Origin: Leeuwenhoekiella aestuarii
Lineage (GTDB): Bacteria; Bacteroidota; Bacteroidia; Flavobacteriales; Flavobacteriaceae
Direction: 5' to 3'
NCBI RefSeq assembly: GCF_004104055.1
Contig: NZ_QOVJ01000001.1
Location: 558,001 to 622,000 of the forward strand
DNA length: 64,000 nt
Of the stretch, positions 27,301-35,139 are shown piece by piece; position 1 is the stretch's first letter; each line of letters opens with the position of its first letter. A program made the position numbers and the translations under genes. The notes under the pieces are model-generated. The model made no database searches. It was not told the origin of the DNA and saw only the letters and a program-made list of their open reading frames with translations.

Positions 27301-27773
27301 CTGTTGAGTGTGCTGTTCTGGTTGTTTCCGCTGGTTATCCCGCGCACTAAACTTCCCGAAGTTGTCAAACCATCAAAAGGCTTAAAAGCCGGTTTCTCGT
27401 CTTCTTCGGTTAATGCATAAACTCTGCTTAAGTTTCCTTCGCTGTTTACAACCCGTGCAGGATCATATTCAAAATAAACTTTGGTTAAAAATTCAGGATA
27501 AACGCGATATTTAAAAGTCAGAGAATCGGGTCTTGCTTCCTTCCGCTTAAGCGAAAAAAGAGATCTACCATAATCTATCGTATAAGCCGAAGAATCAATC
27601 AAAACACCTGTTGTCGTATAGACCTCAAAATCAATCGGATTGATACTTACCGAATCTAAACGTATCGTGTCTTGTACCACAAGAGTCTTGGTCTTATTTT
27701 CTTTAAACCGAAGTTCCTGCGCAATACTTGTCGCAGAAAATACCAGTAGAACTATAAATACAAGACTTCGCAT
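24354..27773 (-). CDS. Large outer-membrane protein with SprA-like N-terminal region
   Basis: 1139 residues with a signal peptide (1-18). The segment about 130-240 (LVRGITSGNNQNSTLNSEL, QITGKLSEKVSLRASLQDA, then DDWSIRAGDINLEN) resembles stretches of the gliding/T9SS translocon protein SprA. The C-terminal half is a long series of amphipathic strands and ends in Phe-Phe (VQLRAFF), typical of an outer-membrane barrel. It is half the length of SprA, so it is a related or analogous large barrel rather than SprA itself. Substrate unknown. Confidence 0.65.
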   Translation of the reverse strand: MRSLVFIVLLVFSATSIAQELRFKENKTKTLVVQDTIRLDSVSINPIDFEVYTTTGVLIDSSAYTIDYGRSLFSLKRKEARPDSLTFKYRVYPEFLTKVYFEYDPARVVNSEGNLSRVYALTEEDEKPAFKPFDGLTTSGSLVRGITSGNNQNSTLNSELDLQITGKLSEKVSLRASLQDANIPQQNGGYSQRLDEFDQIFIELYSDDWSIRAGDINLENSTSYFGRFTKKVQGLSLGGRLDNTNSETDLFATGALVRGVFTQSRFTGQEGNQGPYKLTGPNGELYVLIVSGSERVFVNGVLLERGETADYVIDYNAGELRFNPTFPITSEMRISVEYQYSEQNYTRVIAYAGGGHKTENGKLELRAHVYSESDAKNQPLLQNLNQEQVAVLQQAGDDATQMIAPSANPDAYNENKILYQKVNIQGREAFVFSNDPEAELFNVRFTQVGVNQGDYILANQNAISRIYEYVAPVNGVPQGNYAPVIRLFAPTKLQMAVIQGAYNPSEKTAISFEGTGSKQDLNLFSDLNDADNDGFAGRLRVKQRLLGNSQKQTLDAYGDLDYIQDDFRNIERTYAIEFNRDWNLPLVPEGNQTLVTSGLQYQDTALGFIDYKFEHLGFAENYTGSRNSVSGAFRHKNLRTLFNGSYLKTKADTANTSFFRLNTAAIYGLKKNWIGAKVRAESNESKNPLTKIYDPLSQRFQAYEAFVGRGDSTGVFVEVGYRYRINDSLRGNSLERVNQSNTYYVKSQLVKNKNTSLGIFANYRKLNYENQTIQAEQSLNSRLLYDQKLFKNLVRLNTVFETSSGTLPQQEFTYVKVDEGQGIFTWNDYNADGVQQLEEFEVAQFSDEADFIRVLLPNQIFVKTHQNKLSQIITLNLQQWSGKTGFKKIASHFYNQTSYLIDRKVFRSGDSFDLNPFNDSKSTLGLNLNFRNSLFFNRGKQKYTTSYTYLANSTKNLISLGLQTNELRSHQLVFLHKVKSSYLINLKADLGSNTSISENFEQRNYDLALTEISPKLSYLFSDNCRIEAFYAFNTKTNTIGDEEALTRHDLGMGFSFSEASKLSLNAQIKYIKNDFAGSAFSPVAYQILEGLQPGSNFTWNLLAQKRLTQFLDLNLSYFGRKSETTHTIHTGTVQLRAFF

Positions 27774-27893
27774 CGGCTATAAATCTACGGGAAAAAGTAT
27801 AAAGGTTACTCAACTCACAAACATTTGCACACAGGATACACGCTTCTGAATTCTGCTTAAATCGCTACCTTCGCCAAAACCCAAAATTTAAGC

Positions 27894-28661
27894 ATGAAAA
27901 TCATCACCTACAACGTAAATGGTATCAGAGCAGCGGCACGCAAAGGACTTTTTGAATGGCTCAAAGCTGCAGATCCTGATGTATTGTTATTACAGGAAAC
28001 TAAAGCGCATCAAGAGCAATTAGACATAGATATTTTTGAAGAAACGGGCTATCACGATTACTGGTTTAGTGCTCAAAAAAAAGGATACAGCGGGGTGGCT
28101 GTCCTTACTAAGAAAAAGCCAGATAATGTTGTTCATGGAACAGGCATAGAATATATGGATTTTGAAGGCCGAAATATCAGAGTAGATTTTGGCGACCTGA
28201 GCATTATGAGCATGTATTTACCCAGCGGAACAAATTCTGACCGTCTAGAACACAAATTAAAATATATGGCAGATTTTCAGGCTTATGCTGATGAACTTCG
28301 CAAGACCAGACCCAACCTAGTAGTAGGTGGGGATTATAATATTTGCCACGAACCTATTGATATTCACGATCCTGTGCGGCTTAAAAATGTGAGCGGCTTT
28401 TTACCTGTTGAGCGTGAGTGGTTAAGCGGTTTTATAAATAGTGGCTTTACAGACAGTTTTAGACATTTAAACCCTGATGTAGAACAATACAGCTGGTGGA
28501 GTTATCGTGCTAATGCCCGTGCTAATAATAAGGGCTGGAGGCTGGATTATAATATGGTGAGCGAGCCTTTACAAAATAAAATAAAACGTGCGGTTATTTT
28601 ACCTGAAGCGAAACACAGCGATCATTGTCCGGCATTATTAGAGCTTGAACACGAATTTTAA
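27894..28661 (+). CDS. xth: Exodeoxyribonuclease III
   Basis: 255 residues, full length for the ExoIII/AP endonuclease family. Active-site motifs: LLQETKAH (Glu for the metal), GGDYNICH (Asp/Asn), WSYRANARANNKGWRLDY (substrate loop and Asp) and AKHSDHCP (catalytic Asp-His). It cleaves at abasic sites and removes blocked 3' ends during base excision repair. A variant -7 element TACCTTCG lies at about 27866, 21 bp before the ATG. Confidence 0.95.
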   Translation: MKIITYNVNGIRAAARKGLFEWLKAADPDVLLLQETKAHQEQLDIDIFEETGYHDYWFSAQKKGYSGVAVLTKKKPDNVVHGTGIEYMDFEGRNIRVDFGDLSIMSMYLPSGTNSDRLEHKLKYMADFQAYADELRKTRPNLVVGGDYNICHEPIDIHDPVRLKNVSGFLPVEREWLSGFINSGFTDSFRHLNPDVEQYSWWSYRANARANNKGWRLDYNMVSEPLQNKIKRAVILPEAKHSDHCPALLELEHEF

Positions 28662-28740
28662 GAATTGTTATTTTCTTGGAGTTGGTAAGCCAATAAATAG
28701 CTATTGTAAACGTTACTCAACAAACTAACAAATAGATTGT

Positions 28741-29700
28741 ATGCTTAAAAAAGTTTGCCTTATCGCTTTTACCGCAGCCACATTGACTTCTTGTGTTTCG
28801 GCAAAAGTTTACAAAGATCTAGAAGCACGCTTCGCAGATCTAAAAGCCGAAAACCAAGACCTGGATCACGACTTGACAACTTCAGAACGTTTACGCAAGC
28901 AGTTTGAAGAACAAGCTGCTCAATTAGAAAAAGAGCTTGCAACTACCACTGCAGAACGCGATGATTTACAACGTAAATATGCTGCTGCACAAGCAAATCT
29001 TAAAAACCTGCAAGAATCGTATGATGCATTAGAAGCAAACAGCTCTAAAGCACTTGCCGAAAATTCTAAAAAAAATCGCGAGTTATTAGGTGAGTTGGAT
29101 GAGAAACAAGCTGCACTAGCTGCAGAACAAACCCGTCTTGAAAAAATGCAGCGCGATCTTACAGAACGCTCTCGAAGAGTTGAAGAATTAGAATCTATGA
29201 TCGCAGCAAAAGATGCTAAAATGCGTGCGCTTAAAGATGCCATTTCTAAGGCTTTGGTTGATTTTGAAGGTAACGGTCTTACCGTAGAACAACGCGATGG
29301 TAAAGTGTATGTTTCTTTAGAAAATAAACTGCTTTTTGATAGCGGAAGCTGGACAGTAGGAACTAACGGTCGTCAGGCTGTAAACCAATTAGGAAGCGTT
29401 TTGGCTCAGAATCCTGAAATCGCTGTTCTTATTGAAGGTCACACAGATAACGTGCCCTATGGTGGCAACGGACTATTGAAGGACAACTGGGATTTATCTA
29501 CTAAGCGTGCTACTGCTATTGTTGAAATTCTAAGTCAAAACAGTCAGATTGATCCTAAAAACCTTACAGCTGCTGGTCGTGGGGAATTTGCTCCTGTAGC
29601 ACCTAATACTACTCCAGAAGGTAAAGCTAAAAACCGCAGAATTGAAGTGATACTTACCCCTAAACTGGATGAAGTCACTAAACTTCTGAATGATATTTAA
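28741..29700 (+). CDS. OmpA family lipoprotein with coiled coil
   Basis: 319 residues. Lipoprotein signal with lipobox LTSC (Cys18). A coiled coil covers about 25-165 (repeated EEQAAQLEKELATT-like heptads). The C-terminal OmpA domain (about 190-315) contains IEGHTDNVPYGG and the AKNRRIEVIL motif that binds peptidoglycan. It probably links the outer membrane to the cell wall. Terminator at 29725-29756. Confidence 0.9.
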   Translation: MLKKVCLIAFTAATLTSCVSAKVYKDLEARFADLKAENQDLDHDLTTSERLRKQFEEQAAQLEKELATTTAERDDLQRKYAAAQANLKNLQESYDALEANSSKALAENSKKNRELLGELDEKQAALAAEQTRLEKMQRDLTERSRRVEELESMIAAKDAKMRALKDAISKALVDFEGNGLTVEQRDGKVYVSLENKLLFDSGSWTVGTNGRQAVNQLGSVLAQNPEIAVLIEGHTDNVPYGGNGLLKDNWDLSTKRATAIVEILSQNSQIDPKNLTAAGRGEFAPVAPNTTPEGKAKNRRIEVILTPKLDEVTKLLNDI

Positions 29701-29724
29701 ATATCATTCAATAACCTCATAATC

Positions 29725-29756
29725 AAAAAAAACCTCTGCAAATGCAGAGGTTTTTC
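29725..29756 (+). terminator. Rho-independent terminator
   Basis: Stem AAAACCTCTGCA / TGCAGAGGTTTT closing on a very short loop, then a T-rich tail. Confidence 0.9.
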
Positions 29757-29910
29757 TTTTATAAACTTCAGATAGTACATCTGCGAAAACCTTATCGCTT
29801 AAAATAACGTATGTTTTTAACAGGCTAGTGATTTCAATATCAACTCCTCACCCCGTTTCACCCTTAAAAACTAACAAGTGCTTATGTAGCAACTTTAAAA
29901 ACTCTGTATT

Positions 29911-30378
29911 ATGAATAGAAAAGACTTTATTTTTTCAGTAGGAAAAGGGGTATTAATCGCTTGCTCTGGATCGTGTTTACTCGCATCCTGTAGCAGTAGC
30001 GATGACGGTATGGGAGATACGGGCGGTAATCCTGGCTCAGGAGGCAATGAAGGTAGCGGCACAAGAGTTAATCTGGCCATATCAGATATCCCTAATGTAG
30101 GAGATCAAAAACGTGTAAATAGTGTTTTATTTATACGCATCGCCACCGGAAATACTGCAGATGCATTTATTGCTACAGAAGCAGTTTGTCCACATCAGGG
30201 CGGGCAATTGGTTTTTAAAGGAGCACAAAATATTATAGAATGTCAATTGCATTTTGCTACCTATGAGCTCGACGGAGACACTGTTCAGGGTCCTCAAAAC
30301 TCAGCTGGAAGCACCCGAGATCTAAAAATATATGCAACAACCTTGAATGATACTACTTTAACTGCTACGGTAAGCTGA
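29911..30378 (+). CDS. Rieske [2Fe-2S] domain lipoprotein
   Basis: 155 residues. The N-terminus carries a lipoprotein signal (LLASC, Cys27) and a Gly/Asp/Ser-rich linker (28-50). The Rieske ligands are visible as Cys93-x-His95 (CPHQGG) and Cys111-x-x-His114 (CQLHF). It resembles small stand-alone Rieske proteins of Bacteroidota that act as periplasmic electron carriers; the partner is not encoded next to it. No twin-arginine motif is seen, which is unusual for a cofactor-bearing exported protein. Confidence 0.85.
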   Translation: MNRKDFIFSVGKGVLIACSGSCLLASCSSSDDGMGDTGGNPGSGGNEGSGTRVNLAISDIPNVGDQKRVNSVLFIRIATGNTADAFIATEAVCPHQGGQLVFKGAQNIIECQLHFATYELDGDTVQGPQNSAGSTRDLKIYATTLNDTTLTATVS

Positions 30379-30440
30379 TTGCTATATTTATTGTAATAAC
30401 TTCGCATCTTGATTTATAAAACTAAAAGAATCTAGATCAC

Positions 30441-31475
30441 ATGCGATATACAAAACTTCCTGATACAGAGATCGAAGTAAGTAAAATATGCCTCGGGACG
30501 ATGACCTGGGGCGAGCAAAACACAGAAGCTGAAGGACACGCTCAGCTTGATTATGCTATTGAACAAGGCATCAATTTTATAGATACAGCAGAACTTTACA
30601 GTGTTCCCGGAAGAGCAGAAACTTACGGAAGCACAGAACGTATCATAGGCAGTTGGCTTAAAAACCGCGGTAAACGCGATGACCTCATCATAGCTTCAAA
30701 AATCGTGGGACCTGCAGAAATGTCTAAACACATCAGAACCGGCGGCTATACTAAAGCGGAGTTTAAAGATGCGATTCATAAAAGCTTAAAGCGCTTACAG
30801 ACTGATTATATAGATCTGTATCAACTGCACTGGCCAGAGCGTAATACCAACTATTTTAGCAAGTTGGGCTATAGCCATGATGCCAAAGAAAGCTGGCAAG
30901 ATAACTTTGCTGAGATTCTTGAAAATTTAAAGGATTTTGTAAAAGAAGGTCTCATCAGACACATGGGTCTAAGCAACGAGACACCTTATGGTCTTTCTCG
31001 TTATTTAGAAGAAAGCCGTAAAGGACTTCCTAAAATGATCACGGTTCAAAACCCATACAGTCTTCTTAACAGAAAAGATGAAATAGGTCTTACCGAGATT
31101 ATGCATCGCGAAGATGTGGGTTACTTAGCCTATTCGCCTATGGCTTTTGGGGTACTTTCGGGTAAATATATAAATGGTACAGATAAGCCAGATTCGCGAA
31201 TCAATAAATTTCCACAATACAACAGATATTCTAACGAACAGGCGGTTGAAGCTACAAAGCGTTATCAGGAAGTAGCTAGAAAACACAACATTTCTTTAGC
31301 ACAAATGGCACTGGCTTTTGTCACAGACCGGCCATTTATGACTGCTAACATCATTGGGGCATCTTCTTTAGAGCAACTTAAAGAAAACATAAGCAGCATA
31401 GATCTTAAATTAACACCTGAACTATTAGAGGATATTGAAGCAGTACATACTGCGATCCCTAACCCTGCACCCTAA
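30441..31475 (+). CDS. Aldo/keto reductase (Tas-like)
   Basis: 344 residues. The catalytic tetrad of the family is visible: Asp and Tyr in FIDTAELYSVP, Lys in IIASKIVG and His in LYQLHWPERN. The sequence and length fit the Tas/YajO group of NADPH-dependent reductases. Physiological substrate unknown. Closed by a bidirectional terminator shared with the FKBP gene. Confidence 0.92.
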   Translation: MRYTKLPDTEIEVSKICLGTMTWGEQNTEAEGHAQLDYAIEQGINFIDTAELYSVPGRAETYGSTERIIGSWLKNRGKRDDLIIASKIVGPAEMSKHIRTGGYTKAEFKDAIHKSLKRLQTDYIDLYQLHWPERNTNYFSKLGYSHDAKESWQDNFAEILENLKDFVKEGLIRHMGLSNETPYGLSRYLEESRKGLPKMITVQNPYSLLNRKDEIGLTEIMHREDVGYLAYSPMAFGVLSGKYINGTDKPDSRINKFPQYNRYSNEQAVEATKRYQEVARKHNISLAQMALAFVTDRPFMTANIIGASSLEQLKENISSIDLKLTPELLEDIEAVHTAIPNPAP

Positions 31476-31492
31476 TTTTAAAAATATTGATT

Positions 31493-31527
31493 ATAAGAAA
31501 GCCCGCTAAATTAGCGGGCTTTCTTAT
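31493..31527. terminator. Bidirectional terminator
   Basis: A near-perfect palindrome with stem AAGAAAGCCCGCTAA / TTAGCGGGCTTTCTT lies between the convergent reductase and FKBP genes. Confidence 0.9.
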
Positions 31528-31542
31528 AATTTATACACGTCT

Positions 31543-32241
31543 TTACTTTACTTCTAGTAATTCTATTTCAAAAATCAAAGTTGAAGACGGTGGGATTTCT
31601 CCCATATCACGATCTCCGTACGCCAAATCAGCCGGGATATAAGCACGGTATTTGGCTCCTTCTTTCATCAATTGTAAAACTTCGGTCCAGCCTTTTATAA
31701 CCTGGCCTACCCCAAAAGTTATGGGTTCTCCGCGCTCATACGAACTATCAAATACGGTTCCGTCAATTAATTTACCTTCATAATTTACCTCAACTTTATC
31801 TGAAGCTTCGGGCGTGGCACCATTACCTGCACGTATGATTTCATACTGCAATCCGCTTTCGGTAGTGATGATTGCTTCTTTCTTTGCGTTTTCAGCTAAA
31901 AAATCTTTTTGAGCTTCTACGCGTTTTTTTCGCTCTGCTTCCTTAAGCTCAGAAAGCTCTTGGTTAAACTTTACCATTACTGCTCTACCCTCTTTTTCAG
32001 AAATCACAGAACTGTCTTTAAGCGCTTCCTGAAAGCCTTCTAAAAACACTTTTTTCTCAAAATAGTTGTCATAAGCAACCGGATCTTTTTTTATACTTTC
32101 TGCAATGGTCACGCCCATGTAATAGGCCACAGAATCCTGAAAACTTTGAAGTAAAGGTTTCTCTTCAACAACAACTTCTTTTGTACCACCACAATTTAAA
32201 AACAAGAATCCCAATGGGATAAAAAGCAATATTCTTTTCAT
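31543..32241 (-). CDS. FKBP-type peptidyl-prolyl isomerase lipoprotein
   Basis: 232 residues. Lipobox FLNC (Cys17); an N-terminal helical region (about 30-115) of the FKBP-N type; and the FKBP domain (about 125-232) with VEVNYEGKLIDGTVFDSSYERGEP, VIKGWTEVLQLM and YGDRDMGEIPPSSTLIFEIEL. It catalyses proline isomerisation in exported proteins, likely in the periplasm. It follows cbpM by 33 bp and is probably the third gene of that operon. It is a paralogue of 34326-35054. Confidence 0.93.
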   Translation of the reverse strand: MKRILLFIPLGFLFLNCGGTKEVVVEEKPLLQSFQDSVAYYMGVTIAESIKKDPVAYDNYFEKKVFLEGFQEALKDSSVISEKEGRAVMVKFNQELSELKEAERKKRVEAQKDFLAENAKKEAIITTESGLQYEIIRAGNGATPEASDKVEVNYEGKLIDGTVFDSSYERGEPITFGVGQVIKGWTEVLQLMKEGAKYRAYIPADLAYGDRDMGEIPPSSTLIFEIELLEVK

Positions 32242-32274
32242 ATAACAAGTATCAAATTCAATTAGGCTGCTAAA

Positions 32275-32565
32275 CTACTCATAAATACGCAGTCTGTTTT
32301 GAGTTTTTACAAGTTGTCTGTTTAAATTATCAATTTTATCAAGCAGATTGAGAATGACATCTATACCTTCAATATTAATATCTAATTCATTGTGAATACG
32401 CATAATTTTTTCAAAAACAGGAATGCTGTCGTGATGTAAACAACGCGTCTGAGATACGGTAACCACTTCAAGAACTCCCTTGTCGTGTAATTCTGTAAAA
32501 AACGTGTGCTCGATGTGGTATTGCTCACATAATTCTAATACTGGTATATAATCTGGAGTGCTCAT
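32275..32565 (-). CDS. cbpM: Chaperone modulator CbpM
   Basis: 96 residues with a MerR-like winged helix and a C-terminal helix (KIDNLNRQLVKTQNRLRIYE). CbpM binds the J domain of CbpA and controls its activity. The start ATG overlaps the stop of cbpA (TGATG), the usual coupling of this pair, which makes the assignment secure despite low sequence conservation. Confidence 0.88.
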   Translation of the reverse strand: MSTPDYIPVLELCEQYHIEHTFFTELHDKGVLEVVTVSQTRCLHHDSIPVFEKIMRIHNELDINIEGIDVILNLLDKIDNLNRQLVKTQNRLRIYE

Positions 32566-33479
32566 CAGGATCTTAATTTTGCAAGTTCTTCAAATAATTC
32601 TTTTTCCTTAGCCGAAAGGTTTTGAGGCATTTTAACCTCGTAAGTGATGTATAGATCACCAGCCTGACCTTCTTTTTTATAAACCGGAAAGCCTTTGCCT
32701 TTGAGTTTTACTTGTTTGCCGTTAGGAGTCTCTGGAGCGACTTTGAGCTTGACACTGCTGTCAAAGGTCTCTATGACAAGCTCGCCTCCTAAAATTGAAG
32801 TATATAAGTCTAAAGGAACGGTTTTATACAGGTTAGCGCCATCTCTTCTAAAAGCGGTACTGTTGTTTATGATAAATTGAAGGTATAGATCTCCGTTAGG
32901 ACCTCCATTTACACCGGGACCTCCGTAGACTTTAATCTTTATGGTTTGCCCATTTTCTACTCCAGCAGGTATTGTAAGCCTTATATTTTTACCATTAACG
33001 GTAAGTGTGCGTTTGTGTTTCTCAAAAACTTCGCGCAGCTCAAGTTCTAGTGTTGCATTAAAGTCCTGCCCTCTAAATTGGGCCTGGCGACCTCCTCCGC
33101 GAAAACCACCCCCGGCACCTCCGCCAAACATAGAACCGAAAAAATCTGAAAAATCTCCTTCGTCAAAACCTCCGCTGTATTGGGCGCGTCCACCTCCAGA
33201 AGCAGATCTGGAATATGGATTGCGCTGTTGTTCTGCCTGCTCGTAAGCATCAGCATGTTGCCAATCTTTTCCGTATTTATCGTATTTCTTCCGGTTTTCA
33301 GGATTACTCAGCACTTCGTTTGCCTCATTAACCTGTTTGAATTTTTCTTCAGCTTCAGTATCGCCGGGATTCACATCAGGATGGTATTTTCGGGCCAGTT
33401 TGCGGTAAGCCTTTTTAATTTCAGCTTCAGTAGCCGATTTATCAAGACCCAAAACCTTATAATAATCTATGTAAGCCAT
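32565..33479 (-). CDS. cbpA: Curved DNA-binding protein CbpA / DnaJ-type co-chaperone
   Basis: 304 residues. J domain at 1-70 with HPD (KYHPDVNPG); a Gly/Phe-rich linker (about 90-135, with [13 protein letters not shown]); and two DnaJ C-terminal substrate-binding domains (about 140-300). The zinc-finger region of true DnaJ is missing, which places it with CbpA. It works with DnaK. First gene of the cbpA-cbpM-FKBP operon. Confidence 0.93.
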   Translation of the reverse strand: MAYIDYYKVLGLDKSATEAEIKKAYRKLARKYHPDVNPGDTEAEEKFKQVNEANEVLSNPENRKKYDKYGKDWQHADAYEQAEQQRNPYSRSASGGGRAQYSGGFDEGDFSDFFGSMFGGGAGGGFRGGGRQAQFRGQDFNATLELELREVFEKHKRTLTVNGKNIRLTIPAGVENGQTIKIKVYGGPGVNGGPNGDLYLQFIINNSTAFRRDGANLYKTVPLDLYTSILGGELVIETFDSSVKLKVAPETPNGKQVKLKGKGFPVYKKEGQAGDLYITYEVKMPQNLSAKEKELFEELAKLRS

Positions 33480-33626
33480 TTTGCTAAATGATTAAAGAAT
33501 TTAGAAACAGAATACCTCTGCCTTTCTTCCTTTAAAATTACACTGTTTGGCACAAAAGCGATTACATACTCTTTTAAAATTTAGTTAGAATATGGGGTAG
33601 ATCTGAAGAGTTTCCGCGCAAGCGAA

Positions 33627-34322
33627 CTATGAGCTAAGGCTGTTTAAGTAAAAAGCCAGAACAAGACCTATAGCAGTAGCGATACCCGCCCAGTAACTGT
33701 CTTCTTGGTATGCTTTAGGAAAAACTTCTATAGCGAGAGAAGCAACTACGGCACCACCTGCAAAGCAACGGATGTTAGCCAGCGTTTCATCTGGAACGTC
33801 AGCAAGCAGTTGATTGCCTAAAAGTGCTGCAAGCGATAAGATTAAAGCTGTTGCAGACCACAGTAAAAGTACTTTCTTTTTAGAAGAACCGTTTTTAGTC
33901 ATTTCTTTGGCTCCGCCTGCTGCTTCAGGAAGATTGGATAAGAAAATAGAACCGGACAGCGCAGCAACGGTAAGCGCATCGGCGCCTATAAGTGCCACTC
34001 CCAGTGCAAGATTTTCAGGAATTCCGTCCAGAGTAATTGCAGCGAGTAACCCCCCTCCACTATCTGAACCCCATTTTTTCTTAACCAAATAATCAAGTGC
34101 GGTAAAAACACCTGCACCTGCCATAACAATACCCAGCGCAATACCAATACTGGCTTTTTCTATCGCCGGGTTAATCAATTCTAATACAGTAGAAACAATA
34201 AGGGCTCCTCCTGCTAAAGCAACGAGAAAGCCCTCTGTTTTCTTAGATAAACTCCCGTAAATTCCCCAAACAGCGCCTAATATAAGCGCGCCGGATACTA
34301 CGGAAATTACTATAAATGTCAA
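33627..34322 (-). CDS. ZIP-like metal transporter family protein
   Basis: 231 residues with about seven hydrophobic segments. The signature TLDGIPENLALG occupies the place of the ZIP motif H-x-x-P-E-G; a later LSNLPEAAGG repeats the N-x-P-E pattern. Compared with classical ZIP proteins, Asp replaces the first His and Asn follows the Glu, so the metal site may differ. It starts 3 bp after the FKBP gene 34326-35054 and is likely co-transcribed. Confidence 0.75.
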   Translation of the reverse strand: MTFIVISVVSGALILGAVWGIYGSLSKKTEGFLVALAGGALIVSTVLELINPAIEKASIGIALGIVMAGAGVFTALDYLVKKKWGSDSGGGLLAAITLDGIPENLALGVALIGADALTVAALSGSIFLSNLPEAAGGAKEMTKNGSSKKKVLLLWSATALILSLAALLGNQLLADVPDETLANIRCFAGGAVVASLAIEVFPKAYQEDSYWAGIATAIGLVLAFYLNSLSS

Positions 34323-34325
34323 TTT

Positions 34326-35054
34326 TTATTCTGAACCTTTAACGTCAATCAATTCTACGATAAATATAAGTGGCTCTCCCGGACCAATTTTAGCTCCAGA
34401 ACCTCTTTGACCATAAGCCAATTCTGAAGGGATATAGAACTCATATTTTGCTCCTTCTTTCATCAACTGAAGACCTTCTGTCCATCCTTTGATTACTTGA
34501 TTTACACCAAAAGTAGTTGACTCTCCACGGTCGTAAGAGCTGTCAAAAACGGTTCCGTCTAGTAATTTACCTTCATAATTTACTTCAACTTTATCGGTCT
34601 CAGATGGACTGTCACCGCTTCCTTCTTCGATTACTTTATACTGCAATCCACTTTCGGTAGTTTGAACACCATCTTTTGTAGCATTTTCTTTCAAAAATGC
34701 TTCTTCTTTTTTCTTATTGTCTGCTGCTTTAGCTTCTTGTTCTTTTTGCTGCTTTTCGCGCAATTGCATCTGAAACTTCTGCATCACTTGCTGCATCACT
34801 TGCTGGGGCATTTCTACACTATCAGTAAGCGCTTTGCGCACACCTTGTTCATACACATCAACATCAAAAAACTCATCAGGATTATCTCCTAAAGCTTGTT
34901 TAAATTGTGCTCCGGTATTCGCACCTATGATATAAGAAACAGAATCTTTAAAGGTTTTTAATTCTGCATCGCCTCCTGAGTTCATTTTAGAATTATTACA
35001 ATTCACTAATGTAAGCGCAACAGGTAACGCTAGAAATAATCTATTCAACTTCAT
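34326..35054 (-). CDS. FKBP-type peptidyl-prolyl isomerase lipoprotein (second copy)
   Basis: 242 residues. Lipobox LVNC (Cys19). The N-terminal helical region (about 35-125) is rich in Gln and Lys (MQLREKQQKEQEAKA) and followed by an FKBP domain (about 135-240: VEVNYEGKLLDGTVFDSSYDRGE, VIKGWTEGLQLM, YGQRGSGAKIGPGEPLIF). Close in order and wording to 31543-32241, so an ancient duplication is likely. Periplasmic folding role. Confidence 0.93.
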   Translation of the reverse strand: MKLNRLFLALPVALTLVNCNNSKMNSGGDAELKTFKDSVSYIIGANTGAQFKQALGDNPDEFFDVDVYEQGVRKALTDSVEMPQQVMQQVMQKFQMQLREKQQKEQEAKAADNKKKEEAFLKENATKDGVQTTESGLQYKVIEEGSGDSPSETDKVEVNYEGKLLDGTVFDSSYDRGESTTFGVNQVIKGWTEGLQLMKEGAKYEFYIPSELAYGQRGSGAKIGPGEPLIFIVELIDVKGSE

Positions 35055-35139
35055 TTTATAAATTTTAAAATTTTCAAGTGCAAATAACGGGATATTAAAA
35101 CACCTATAAAAATCTTTTAGAATCTATTATAAAATAGGT

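Noticed and set aside
30000-30060. Twin-arginine signal for the Rieske protein
   Set aside because: The N-terminus has a single Arg-Lys and a clear lipobox, so a lipoprotein signal is the better reading.
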